Assembly: GCA_036365145.1 (NCBI GenBank)
Contig: JAEOAD010000005.1
Span: 4,811,501-4,875,500, forward strand
Reading direction: 5' to 3'
DNA: 64,000 bases
Source of the DNA: Orientallactaga sibirica
Lineage: Eukaryota; Chordata; Mammalia; Rodentia; Dipodidae
Shown: positions 53,627 to 63,869 of the stretch, piece after piece
How the letters are laid out: the number at the start of each line of letters is the position of its first letter
How positions within the stretch are numbered: the first letter of the stretch is position 1
Notes under the pieces: model-generated
The model's input: the letters and a program-made list of their open reading frames with translations, nothing else
Told to the model about the DNA's origin: nothing
Databases searched by the model: none
Position numbers and translations under genes: made by a program

Positions 53627-54112
53627 TGTGTTGGTTGGGGTTCTCAGAGAAAGAGGACAAACTGGATAAGTATATTTAAGATGTACGGGCGGGAGTTGAT
53701 GCATAGCGTGGGGAAAGTGGCAGCAGAGAAACCCGGGAGCTGCCAGCTGCACACCGGCGAGCCGCGAGGGCCAGCAGCGTAACTGTCAGAACCTGAAGCT
53801 CCAAGGCTCAAGGACAGGAAGATATGAATGCTCGGCTCCAGCAAAACAGAAAAGACAACAAATGAAATTAATAAAATAGAAAGAAGAAAAAAGGCAATTC
53901 ATCACCCTTCCACCGCCGTTGTTCTTTGTGCACACTGTGGATTGAATGAGGCTGTCCACTTTGATGTGGGAAATCTTCACCAGTGTACTTACTCAAATGC
54001 TGGTCTCTTCTCTCTCTCTCTCTCTCTTTATCTATCTATCTCACACTCACACAATCATCTAAATGGACATCCCTCAATTCAGTTCGGTTGACACATAAAA
54101 TTGGTCATCATG
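53627..54112 (+). mobile_element. Ancient eutherian interspersed repeat
   Basis: TGTGTTGGTTGGGGTTCTCA, GAGAAAGAGGACAAACTGG, CAAGGCTCAAGGACAGGAAG, TGTACTTACTCAAATGCTGG and TTGACACATAAAATTGGTCA. This order is that of a dispersed repeat also frequent in primates. Its end resembles the end of the array-hosting repeat at 5731-5760, so the two may be related. A (CT)n(TATC)n tract is at 54009-54042. Confidence 0.65.
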
Positions 54113-54365
54113 GTGCAAGACTGTGAAAAGCACCCAGCTCAAGGTGGGGTACATACCCCACTGTACAAGCAAGTGGCTTATTAACCCTCTACCTGCTTTT
54201 CCTCAAGCAAACACAGGGTGACAAATGGCCCTGTTTCAGAGGTCTCTGAGTTAATTCGCTAACACTCTACCACTGTGCCTGGTGCACAGGCAGTCATAAA
54301 TGCTCGGCTTTCTTGCTCTAGTTAACTTATTGTTGTCTTGGGTCTGTGAAATCAAAAGCACAAGA

Positions 54366-54525
54366 GGGGCTAGGGAGACGGCTCAGTGGATAGAGTTTAA
54401 TTCCTATCCCCAGATCTATGCCGGGACTTCTGTAATCCCAGCAGCCTGACAGTGAGGTGAGAGGCCAAGACAGGAGAATTTCTGGGAAGCTCAGAAGCAA
54501 CAGGCAATGAAATCTTTCCTCGCAA
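54366..54525 (+). mobile_element. Old composite SINE (B4-like) fragment
   Basis: GGGGCTAGGGAGACGGCTCA head, GACTTCTGTAATCCCAGCAG, AAGACAGGAGAATTTCTGG. Confidence 0.65.
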
Positions 54526-54734
54526 TGCCATCTTTTGCAGTTTGACTATTTACTCTGTGGCATTGCGTGCTTTTGGTTTTACAGCTAGCTCACAGTTAAG
54601 TGACCTTGGACTATGGAGATGTTTGAACAGTGTTGGGATTGAAAACTATATGGGGACTTTTGAAGTTGGACTGAATGCATTGATTGCATTTTACACCATG
54701 AATGGTCATCAGTTTATGTGGGTCAGGGGAGGAA

Positions 54735-55375
54735 TGTGGTGGTTTGAATTAGATGCCTCTAAATTCATGTACTTTGTGTTTTGTTTATTTATTTATTTAA
54801 CAGAGAGAAAGAGGCAGAGAGAGAGAAAAGGAGAGAATGGGCACCAGGCCCTCTAGCCACTGCAAACAAATTCCAGATGCATGCACCACCTTGTGCATCT
54901 GGCTTACCTGGGTACCAGGGAATCGAACCTAGGTCCTTTGGCTTTGCAGGCAAACGCCTTAACCGCTAAGCCTTCTCTCCAGTCCAAGCTCATGTACTTT
55001 GAATGTTTGGTCCCCAGCTGCTGGCAGTTTGGGAGGTGGAGCCTTGCTGGAGGAGGTGTGGGGTGGGCCGGGAGGTTCAGTAGCCTAGCTTGCCAGACTT
55101 AGTTAGCTCCCTCTTGGCTGCTGCTTCCACCTGCTGTGGCAGAGGTGATGTCCAGCCTCTGCTCATGCCACACCTTCCTCCATAGAGCTCCTCCTCAAGA
55201 CCGTGAACCGAGACAAACAGCTTTCCTCCCACCAGCTGCTGCTGGCTGGCTGTTTTACCCCAGTAGCTACAACAGGCAGCCCGGTTCTCTGCACAAGACC
55301 CCTGTGCTGGGCTCTACAGATCTAACTGAAATCAGAATGGGGCCGTTTGTGCACAAGTTCTAGATCGCTAAACTG
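54735..55375 (+). mobile_element. MaLR-like LTR split by a DIP
   Basis: TGTGGTGGTTTGAATTAGAT start, GTTTGGTCCCCAGCTGCTGG, GGAGGTGGAGCCTTGCTGGA, CCTCTGCTCATGCCACACC, TTCCTCCCACCAGCTGCTGC. Order as in rodent MaLR-type LTRs. Confidence 0.6.
54777..54989 (-). mobile_element. DIP-type SINE nested in the LTR
   Basis: Antisense. A 12-bp target-site duplication TCATGTACTTTG is at 54765-54776 and 54990-55001. Confidence 0.96.
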
Positions 55376-55825
55376 AAACTAAGAAGACATTTGGACTTTT
55401 GAGAAATTGGGATTAGAGAGATATCAGCCTGGTCTCCCTAACAGGCCAGTTTCATCTGGTAATGAGCTTCCTCTTGCTTTAATCCTTACCAAAAAAGAGC
55501 AATGTGATGTTAATGTTAAACTATACATCTTCCCGTCCTTCTGTCCCGACCCCCCCCCGCCCCACCTTACAGAGAAGCAACCTTGAAATAACCTGTCCTC
55601 TTTTCTTTCTTTCCTTCTTTCTTTCCTTCCTTCTTTTGCTTTTTTTCTTTTCTTTCCTTTTTTCTTTTTTTCTTTCTGCTTTTATCCACCCTTCTCTATT
55701 CCCAAAACCAACCTCTTCTGTCAGCTCACTGAACTCTTTTTCTATTTTATCAGATGAAGTGTTGCCAATTCTAGAATCATAAATAAAACCAATTAAGAGC
55801 TTTATTTTTCGTGTGTGTGTGTGTG
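55376..55825. other. Unique sequence with CT-rich tract
   Basis: Pyrimidine tract 55598-55680 (CTTT/CCTT units) and a (GT)n at 55811-55824. The 92-codon frame here is low-complexity. Confidence 0.5.
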
Positions 55826-55974
55826 GGGGGTCTGAGTTGAGGTAGGTCTCACTCTAGCCCAGGCTGACCTGGAGCTGACTCTGTAGTCCCAGCCTGGCCT
55901 CGGATTCACAAGTATCCTCCTGCGTCTGCCTCCCAAGTGCTGGAATTAAAGGAGTGCGCCGTCACGCCTGGCCC
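55826..55974 (-). mobile_element. B1 SINE
   Basis: Antisense: GTTGAGGTAGGTCTCACTCT to CGCCGTCACGCCTGGCC. Confidence 0.92.
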
Positions 55975-56429
55975 CCAATTGAAATCTTTAAAGTCGATTG
56001 TCCTCCATTTGTCTTGTGACAGGCATTGTTTCTGGAAGCAGAGCCAGAGACAAGTGAAGATATTATTTTAGATGAGATCCCAGGGAAGATGGCTTCCCTG
56101 CCAAGGGTGGACAGTCATGAGTATAGGGCTTCTGGGCCAGAGAATTCCCTAGGACTGCCTGCTCTCTTCCTTGACAGGCAAGTCAGCTCCAGAAGTGCAA
56201 GGCAGCTTTCCAGTAGAGTGGCAGCTACGGGCCTTGAGAAACAAAAACTCATCCGAGCTGGGCGTAGAGAGCAGAATTAGTGTCAATAAAGAAGGAGGAT
56301 CTGGCAAGACATGCCCAGTGCCTCAGAGTTGTCATTTGCTAAATTTTTTTCCAGGAAATTCCTTCCTGTCTGACCTCTTTCCTCCTCAGCCTCCGTCTCC
56401 TGTGGTACAGTCAGAGCTCCGTGCAGCCT
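55975..56429. other. Unique sequence, no gene called
   Basis: Two overlapping frames (56026-56280, 56171-56584) are open but run into an L2 fragment and have no recognisable domain. Confidence 0.45.
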
Positions 56430-56555
56430 CTTCATTCATTCAGCAAACGCCTGCCAAGTCCTACTATGAACCAAACACTCCGCTAGGGTCTGGAACAATG
56501 CCGCTGAACAAACTGGGCAGAAATCCTTGCTCTCATGGAAACAGTGAGCAGCGGC
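56430..56555 (-). mobile_element. L2 3'-end fragment
   Basis: CATTCATTCAGCAAACGCCT, CTATGAACCAAACACTCCGC, TAGGGTCTGGAACAATGCCG and AATCCTTGCTCTCATGG match the reverse complement of the L2 terminus in order. Confidence 0.8.
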
Positions 56556-56762
56556 AAGTTCTACCACTTTTTAAAATAGAATGATTTTTCAGAAATAGTC
56601 AAAAGCCAGAGAAGATGTAATTCATTCCATAATACCAATTTTTACCCAAAGGATGATGCAATGATAGATTAATACGACTGATTTTCTTCTAATCCTATTA
56701 AACTAATCTTTTCCAGGTAATAATTATACGACTTCATAGTCGTTACACATTTTAAATTACAC

Positions 56763-56970
56763 AGGGGACTAGAGAGCTGGTCAGGGGTTAAGGTGACTGC
56801 CTATAAAGCCTAAGGAACTGGTTCAAGTTCCCAAGTGCCCTGTAAAGCTAGATGCACGAAGGGGAGCATGCACCCAGAGTTCGTTTGCCGTGGCAAAAGG
56901 CCCTGGCACGCCCATTCTCTCTCTGTGTTTCTCTCTGCTTGCAAATAAATAAATAAATAAAACATTATTT
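56763..56970 (+). mobile_element. DIP-type SINE
   Basis: GGGGACTAGAGAGCTGGTCA head. TTTTAAATTACACAGG and TTTTAAATTACATAGG flank it. Confidence 0.94.
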
Positions 56971-57027
56971 TAAATTACATAGGAAAAACATAAACCATAA
57001 GTACAATACCACAGGCTTTGTAAATAT

Positions 57028-57222
57028 TTTTTTACTATATTTATTTATTTGTTTATGTATTTGTAAAGGGAGAGAGAGAGAGAGAATGCCAGGGCTGCCT
57101 CTTACCACCAAACTCCAGACATATGCACCACTTTATGCATTTAGCTTTATGTGGGAACTGGGGAATTGTACCTGCCGGGGCCCATAGGTGCGCCTTTAAC
57201 CACTAATTAATCTCCCCAGACC
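57028..57222 (-). mobile_element. DIP-type SINE, diverged
   Basis: Antisense, with losses in the core. TGTAAATA occurs at 57019-57026 and 57223-57230. Confidence 0.88.
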
Positions 57223-57252
57223 TGTAAATAACTTTTTTTGTTTGGTTGGTTT

Positions 57253-57407
57253 TTTTTGTTTGTTTGTTTTTTTGAGGTAGAGTCTCAATCTAGCCCAGGC
57301 TGACCTGGAATTCATTCTGTATTCCCAGGGTGGCCTCAAACTCATGGTGATCCTCCTACCTCTGCCTCCCAAGTGCTGGGATTAAAGGGTGCACCACCAT
57401 GCTCAGC
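57253..57407 (-). mobile_element. B1 SINE at the same site
   Basis: Antisense. TGTAAATAAC lies before it (57223) and after it (57408-57417). Confidence 0.94.
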
Positions 57408-57434
57408 TGTAAATAACATTTTAATGACCATATT

Positions 57435-57436
<2 letters not shown>

Positions 57437-57491
<55 letters not shown>

Positions 57492-57516
57492 ATATATAAA
57501 CACACACACACACACA
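57437..57516. repeat. Compound (AT)n...(CA)n microsatellite
   Basis: AT run 57437-57488, a TTTTATATATAAA spacer, CA run 57500-57516. Confidence 0.95.
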
Positions 57517-57519
57517 ATG

Positions 57520-57662
57520 GTTTTTAGAAGCAGGGTTCCACTCTGGCCCAGGCTGACCTGGAATTTCCTGTGTAGTCTTAGGGTGGCCTTGAACTCAAGG
57601 CAATCCTCCTACCTCTGCCTCCCAAGTGCTGGGACTAAAGGCATGTGCCACCACGCCTGGCC
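57520..57662 (-). mobile_element. B1 SINE
   Basis: Antisense: AGAAGCAGGGTTCCACTCTG to GTGCCACCACGCCTGGCC. Confidence 0.92.
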
Positions 57663-57764
57663 TTACATATGCATATATATTGCTATGTGCTTCAAATCAG
57701 TTCTCCTTTCCCTGGCCTTATAAAGTGAAAGATAAAAGAAGTGTGCTTACTCATCCGGCCTGGG

Positions 57765-57870
57765 GGTGTGCTTGCTATGTGCCTAGGCTGGCTTTGAACT
57801 CCTGGACTCTGGACTCTGGTGGTCCTTCCACCTCAGCCTCCCACCCACGAGGATTAAATGTCTAAAGCCA
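57765..57870 (-). mobile_element. Old B1-like fragment
   Basis: GGCTGGCTTTGAACTCCTGG and TTCCACCTCAGCCTCCCACC, with a tandem GGACTCT. Confidence 0.65.
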
Positions 57871-59320
57871 TGCTTCATTTCCTCATTCCTTATTCTTGGT
57901 CTTCTGGCTTCCTGGCAATCTTTTCACTGCTAATTACTGAATGACTAAATCAAAAACAGTTCTGAAAGGAACAGCCGGTGGAGCCTGAAACCACTGCGGT
58001 AAGTTCACCTCCTCCCAGGGACACTTGTGCAGGACAATGCTGACCTATCAGCTTTGTCTTGTTGGCTCAAGCAAACCAATGATCTTACAGGGTGGTTTTG
58101 TGTTGCATGAGTTGGAGGAGTTCTTTAGAAGTTCATCAGGAGCCCCACCCCTCCAAAAAGAAGAATTCTTGGAATTTGATAGTTATCTCCACCTGGTACC
58201 ACCAATGAGGTCCCTCAGTCTCCTTAATATACTGTGCAGTCTCTGGAGGAGTGGGTCTCAGGGGGCAAGTGACAGCATGCCATTCCTGTGCCACTCCTGA
58301 GGAGGCCTCAGCTGACCCTGAAGGGCTCTGGCTGAAGTTTTCTCTCCGAAGGGTTCCTTGTCACTGGTTCTTCCGGAAGCCCCTCAGAGGCCCCAGAAAT
58401 CTGTTAGACAAGAAGCCAGACAAAGACAACTGGGAACGTCCACAAAGCAGGAAATCCCAGCGCAGAAAGGAGCTGCCCCGGAGCCTTTGAAAGCCTTGCT
58501 TGCTTCATGATTGTTCCCTGACAAAAGGCTCAAGTTGAAAGCTGCTACTGATTCCATGTCAGACCCATGGCCCCAGGGCAGTTTGAGGGAGGGAAGGGAC
58601 ACAGAAAGGCCTGTGTCCCCCAGCATGGCTGCCAGCAGCTGACAGGGCAGCTGAGGGACTGCTGCCAAGAGTCAGGGCTCCAGCTAGAGAGGACCTGGCT
58701 CCCAGGGGACCAGCCTTCCTGCAGCCTCTGCCTGCCCCTTCTGCCTCGTGCCCTACACTCACAGGCCCAGAAGCCCCTGGACGTGTAGCACCTTGCAGTG
58801 GAAACTTTCCATAGTCCCCTAAGCACACTCCCAGACCGGATGAGTAAGCACACTTCTTTTATCTTTCACCTTATAAGGCCAGGGAAAGGAGAACTGATTT
58901 GAAGAGCACAGGAATTGTGCGTTTCCATAGTTGGACGCTTTGTATTCTCCAAGGCAGGGATTTGGCTTCCTTACCCCAAGCACTGAGGAAGAGCCCACAA
59001 AGCACAGGGCAGCGTGGGCACCTTAGAAAGGACATGTGATCTTCAAGCTGCTGCTTGCTGCTCTCCCTGCACCTGCGACTCCTCAGGGATATGGTCCTGG
59101 AGTGTCCACTAGGAAGGAAGGGTCACCCTGTAGGCTGGCATGGAGGAAGGCCGAGTGCCAAACCTCCAGAACTAAAACTGCAGGGGCTCACTGTCTAAAA
59201 ACAAAAGGGAAATCAGGCAGAATCTAACACTACTACACAAATCTTTCCCACCCCACCATGTGACATCAGAGAACTGACAGATCTTAACACCCCCTAAGAA
59301 ACTGTTTAAGAAATACCTAG
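57871..59320. other. Longest repeat-free stretch; no gene called
   Basis: 1.45 kb without a recognised repeat. 58560-58800 is GC-richer. Frames of 71-102 codons overlap on both strands. I see no domain, no CpG-dense promoter and no convincing exon borders. Confidence 0.45.
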
Positions 59321-59321
59321 G

Positions 59322-59530
59322 CTGGAGAGATGGCTTAGTGGTTAAGGTGCTTGCCTGCGAAGCCTAAGGACCCTGGTTCAATTCCCCAGTACCCATGTAA
59401 GCCAGATGCATAAGATGGTGCATGCCTCTGGAGTTCATTTGCAGTGTCTAGAGGTCCTGGCATACCCATTCTCTTCCTCTCTCTCTCTCTGTCTTCCTCT
59501 CTCTCTCAAATAAATACATAAATAAAATAT
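59322..59530 (+). mobile_element. DIP-type SINE, left arm of inverted pair
   Basis: GGCTGGAGAGATGGCTTAGT head. AAGAAATACCTA before (59311) and AAGAAATACCTAAA after the whole pair (59882). Confidence 0.95.
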
Positions 59531-59640
59531 TTTTTATTTTTCTTTATTTATTTGAGAGAGGCAGATAAGTACATAATAAAATAAATAAATAAATACATAT
59601 CTCAAATGAATACATAACTGAAAATTTTTTAAATTTTTAA
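59531..59640. other. AT-rich spacer with DIP tail remains
   Basis: TTTATTTGAGAGAGGCAGAT (about 59546) is a scrap of another antisense DIP, followed by (AAAT)n. Confidence 0.6.
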
Positions 59641-59644
59641 ATTT

Positions 59645-59857
59645 TTCTTTCTTTATTTAAGAGAGACAGAAATAGGTGGGGGAAAGAGAGAGAGAGAAAG
59701 AGAGAATGGGCACACCAGGGCCTCCAGCCACTGTAAATGAACTCCAGATGTGTGCACCCCCTTGTGCATCTGGCTTACATGGGTCCTGGAGAATTGAACC
59801 TAGGTCCTTTGGCTTTCCAGGCAAGCGCCTTAACCCCTAAGCCATCTCTCCAGCCCT
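59645..59857 (-). mobile_element. DIP-type SINE, right arm of inverted pair
   Basis: Antisense, full-length, ends CTAAGCCATCTCTCCAGCCC. Confidence 0.95.
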
Positions 59858-59896
59858 TAAAATATATTTTTTTTTAACAAAAAGAAATACCTAAAG

Positions 59897-60190
59897 TAGA
59901 GCTAGAGAGATTGCTCAAAGGGTAAAAGGATTTGCTGTGCAATCATGAGGACCTGAGTTTGACCCCCAGCACCCACGTCACTAACCCCAGTGTTGGAGAG
60001 AGGGGAGACAGTCAGTCTGACAACAAATGGCAATTCTAGCTTCAACGAGAGGTGTCGTTTCAAGGAAACAGTCAAAGAGCAACAGAAAGTCACCCTGTGT
60101 TCCTGTGTTCTCCTCTGGCCTATGCATTGGGCATGTGCATCTGCACAAACACATGTGTGCACATACCACATGCATACATACATTCGCTAA
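59897..60190 (+). mobile_element. Old composite SINE (B4-like)
   Basis: GAGCTAGAGAGATTGCTCAA head, GACCTGAGTTTGACCCCCAG, CTCCTCTGGCCTATGCATT, and CA-rich end. Confidence 0.7.
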
Positions 60191-60899
60191 AGGGCCTTGT
60201 AATAATAACAAGACCTAACCTGAAAATTGAAAACCATCTTATGGGGAAGCAGGCACGTTAAAGCTCTGTGACTATGGCCTGGTCGGAGCCATGAAGGGGA
60301 ACTCAGAGGTGGGCATCCAGAGTGTAACACGCTGCAAACTCAAAATGGACTTGTAGCATGACAGAGACGGTGTCGGTGGACTGGTTTATGGCTGGTGTTT
60401 AGAAGGCACTTTTCCACTTCCCGGTCAGCACGCAGTATTCTGCTTCTTAACCATGAAAGATAGTAAACTCGTAGCTGCTTCTTTGCTGTTGAAATAACAA
60501 AGCCTTCATTTCAAGTTCCTGTGATTGCATTTCTCTCTCCTTCCCTATGACATGACGAGGATTGAGAATAATAGTAGGCTTTCCTACTTGAGGCAAAGGG
60601 TCACTCCCTAAACCATCCAGTGTGACCCTTCCTCTTTTACCCTCGCATGCCATCCTGCCAGCACTGAAAGCCAAGGGAACCTGACTGTAGGGTACCCCTT
60701 CCTTGTGCACCCCTTAGCCATGGAGAGCCTAGACAACAACACGGGATGATTCCGATGCCCAAGGGGTCCTCAGCGAGTTCCTCTCGGAAATGCAAGGAAA
60801 TGCAACTCCCATCAGATGTGGTCATGTTTTATTATCAACCCTACCTTTACATGTGCGCTTCACGGCAGAACCAAATCCCTCATTTAAGACTTTCCTGCC
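60191..60899. other. Unique sequence, no gene seen
   Basis: No repeat or domain recognised. Confidence 0.45.
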
Positions 60900-61043
60900 C
60901 TATGTGGTGGCGCACACCTTTAATCCCAGCACTCAGGAGGCAGAGGCAGGAGGATTGTTGTGAGTTTTAGGTCAGCCTGAGACTACATAAGTGAGTTCCA
61001 GGTCATTCTGGGCTAGAGGGAGACGCTACCTTGAAAAAATAAG
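60900..61043 (+). mobile_element. B1 SINE, head slightly short
   Basis: TATGTGGTGGCGCACACCTT start, ACGCTACCTTGAAAAAAT end. Confidence 0.92.
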
Positions 61044-61697
61044 CAGATTTTCTTGAACCTTGACATTATCAAAGTATGAGTAGCTATATGATGCGTTTCC
61101 TGAATAAACAGAACTCTACGGCAGAGAACGGTCTACTAATATTCATGGAAATGGTACATAGACATTAACTGAGGCAGAACAAAGATTCTTGGGACCTTTG
61201 AATCCACCGGGAAGAACTACATCATTCACTAAAGGACTTTGGGGGCGATTTCCTCTGACTGTATACAAATCTCCCAATTGTGTTCAGAGAAGGTGTGGGA
61301 GAAGCAATGCTTTTTCACACATGTAGGAAGCCTAGTGTCATGCGTGGTATTCCTACACTGGAAGTGAAAAGTCTTCATATGTCCGCAACACGATTGCCAA
61401 GTAATACAAAGCCATAAGGACTGAATGGGCCTCTCGGACATGGTATCCTTTGTAATTATTCTTTTGTTGTTGTTGACAATGCTGCATTTCTACCGCAGGT
61501 TTATTTTGCCAAAGATCACATAGGATTATCATACTGTCTTGTCAGCTAAAGTATGACTTCACACAGCAAATTCTCCTTTAGCAGCAGAACTCTAAGATGG
61601 CACTCACCTCTGGGAGTGAGCTTCCTTTCCACCCTCGGCTTTACCTTGCTTTTAGTTTTCAGTCATTCCATGCTGACTTCCATTTGACAAAAACTTT
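61044..61697. other. Unique sequence, no gene seen
   Basis: No repeat or exon recognised. Confidence 0.45.
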
Positions 61698-61912
61698 TAA
61701 AATTATGTGTTTATTTAAGAGGGATAGAAAGAGGCAGACAAAGGGAGAGAGAGAGAGAATGGGCATGCCAGGGTCTTCTGCCACTGCAAATGAACTGTAG
61801 ATACACGTGCCACTTTGTGTATCTGGCTTTATGTGGGTAGTGGGGAATCGACCCTGGGCCATCGGGCTTTGAAAGCAAATGTCTTTAGCCACTGAGTCAT
61901 CTCTCCAGCCCC
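61698..61912 (-). mobile_element. DIP-type SINE, diverged
   Basis: Antisense: GTGTTTATTTAAGAGGGATA to TGAGTCATCTCTCCAGCCCC. Confidence 0.92.
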
Positions 61913-61919
61913 CACTTTT

Positions 61920-62078
61920 GTTTTGTTTTGGTTTTTGTTTTTTGAGGTAAGGTCTCACTCTAGCCCAGGCTTACCTGGGATTCACTCTGTATTCTCAGGG
62001 TGGCCTCAAACTCACTGTGATCCTCCTCCCTCTGCCTCCCGAGTGCTGGGATTAAAGGCATGTGCCACCATGCCCGGC
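61920..62078 (-). mobile_element. B1 SINE, first of a tandem pair
   Basis: Antisense, GTTTTG-rich tail. AGCCCCCACTTTT at 61907-61919 and 62229-62241 brackets the pair. Confidence 0.94.
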
Positions 62079-62228
62079 TTTGTTTTGTTTTTCGAGGCGG
62101 ATCTTGCTCTAGCCCAGGCTGACCTGAAATTCACTATGTAGTCTCAGGCTGGCCTCAAACTCACAGTGATCCTCCTGCCTCTGCCTCCCGAGTGCTGGGA
62201 TTAAAGGTGTGCATCACCATGCCCGGCT
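62079..62228 (-). mobile_element. B1 SINE, second of a tandem pair
   Basis: Antisense, begins TTTGTTTTGTTTTTCGAGGC, ends CATCACCATGCCCGGCT. Confidence 0.94.
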
Positions 62229-62241
62229 AGCCCCCACTTTT

Positions 62242-62537
62242 TTAAAAGGTCTGAATTCAAATGAAATTACCATTCTTAACATGCCAACTTCTGCTATTAC
62301 ATTAAACCATGGTATCTTATATGTAATCATGACTTACAGACTCTGAAAAATAAAGTCAATCAGTTCACCAAAGTCATTAGGGTCTTTAAATAAATTTGAT
62401 ATTAGCTATTCCTGGTTCATGTGTGAACACATGACAAAATATAATATTTTGAGTAGAAACCTTCCTTGTGCTGACACTAGCTTGCTGCAAGATGGGAGAA
62501 TAAGTCTCTATTACCCTATAGGGTATTTGTTGGGACA
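62242..62537. other. Unique AT-rich stretch
   Basis: No repeat recognised. Confidence 0.4.
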
Positions 62538-62550
62538 GATTTAATTTTTT

Positions 62551-62742
62551 TAAATTTATTTTTATTTATATATTAGAGACAAAGGGAGGGATGGGTGCAC
62601 CAGGGCCTCTAGCCACTGTAAACGAACTCCAGACATATGCCCACAATGTGCATCTGGCTTACGTGGGACCTGGAGAATCGAACCTGGATCTGTAGGCTTT
62701 GCAGGCAAGCGCCTTAACCACTAAGCCATCTCTCCAGCCCTG
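62551..62742 (-). mobile_element. DIP-type SINE, lacking GA tract
   Basis: Antisense. A 13-bp target-site duplication GATTTAATTTTTT is at 62538-62550 and 62743-62755. Confidence 0.95.
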
Positions 62743-62945
62743 GATTTAATTTTTTTTCTAATCTAAGTGTCCCATAATGGCTATCGGAATATAGCCAGCT
62801 TCTTTACTTTTAACTTCATGCCTCACAACTCCAGAGCAAAATTTTTCACATGCGTGCAGGGCCCAGTCCATTGTTCATCTTTCAGTTATGCCAGAGCCAG
62901 TCAGGGCTTTGTCAGCTCAAGGCACGCCAATAACTGCTTCAGCCA

Positions 62946-63640
62946 ACCTCAAGGAGTCCGAGTGGCTCATGAAGCTAAGAAGGTCAGACCTTCATATTCC
63001 ACAGCATGGAACACGGCTTCCTTGTGGGTTCTCGCCATTCCCATTCACTGGGGTCGTTGACCACCGATGTCCCGGGCGATGGAGGAGTTGGAGGCGAAGC
63101 AGGGTCCATCCTGGAGCAGCGGGTGAGTGCGATGACAGGCAAATGTACACTCGGGAAACCTCTGATGGATAGCGCTCTCGTTTATTGAAAGGGGAGTGGG
63201 TTTATAAACACTTGAGACGGCACACACAGACTATATGGCAATCGGATACATAGTTTATGGGTTGCTATCTAATTGGCTATAAGGGACATAGTGGCTGTGA
63301 GGGAGCAGCTGTGAGAGAGATAGGAATGGGGGGAAAAGCTACATGACTTCGACCACATAAGGGTCTCTTGGGCAGCTAGCCACAAAGTCAGGAACTGTGG
63401 GGAAGGGCAAAGCCTGACTTATGGGATGGCCAAGTTTTTGGGATCCAGGGAGAGGGCCTCGCCAGTTCTGCCCAATCTGGGTGATGACTGGGCACACTAC
63501 AACCTTGCCCGAGGGTACGGAAGGCCAGTCACCATCACCAGGGTGGGTTCCCAACGATATGGCCAGCTGCAACCCCACAGCCCAAGGTCCCCGGCCATGT
63601 CCAACGGTCCAGGCCAGCTTCCTCACAGTACCAGCCTGTT
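62946..63640 (-). mobile_element. Probable class II-like retroviral LTR region, antisense
   Basis: On the minus strand a U3-like part starts near TGTGAGGAAGCTGGCC (about 63627), a TATA-like TTTATAAACC lies at about 63200, and the polyadenylation-like CAATAAACGAGAGCGCTATC at about 63170-63190, followed by a U5-like region. The right end may extend past 63640. I cannot fix the LTR ends or a primer-binding site and saw no intact viral gene. Alternative: unique DNA with chance LTR-like signals. Confidence 0.45.
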
Positions 63641-63869
63641 TTTAGCAATGCCCAACACTTCCCTGGCAGTGGGCAACACCCTGGGCAAGAGGATGGCAGC
63701 TGAAGGCTGTCTGCTGACAGTGCTCCCAGGAGCTGGGACCATAAAGCTTCCATTGAAGCGAGGTCTGGATGAGAAGCATCCTGCCACAGGCCTCACCACA
63801 AATGAGCAGAAGGATGTGGTTCTGTTAGGAACTCTGCCCATTCAGCTGCAATTGAGAGATTACAGTTGA
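63426..63869 (+). other. 147-codon open frame, not recognised
   Basis: A single + strand frame opens at ATGGCCAAG and closes with TGA after a GLTTNEQKDVVLLGTLP segment. The first half overlaps the antisense LTR-like region. The second half (63640-63869) is outside it and reads like ordinary soluble protein, but I recognise no family. It may be chance or a decayed processed copy. I do not call it a gene. Confidence 0.25.

Noticed and set aside
56026..56584. Pair of overlapping + frames possibly forming an exon
   Set aside because: A TTCCTTGACAGGCAAG spot looks like an acceptor site, but the downstream text runs into an antisense L2 and no protein family is recognisable.
58025..58300. 91-codon + frame with leucine-rich text
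   Set aside because: Isolated, no domain, overlapping frames on the other strand are equally open.
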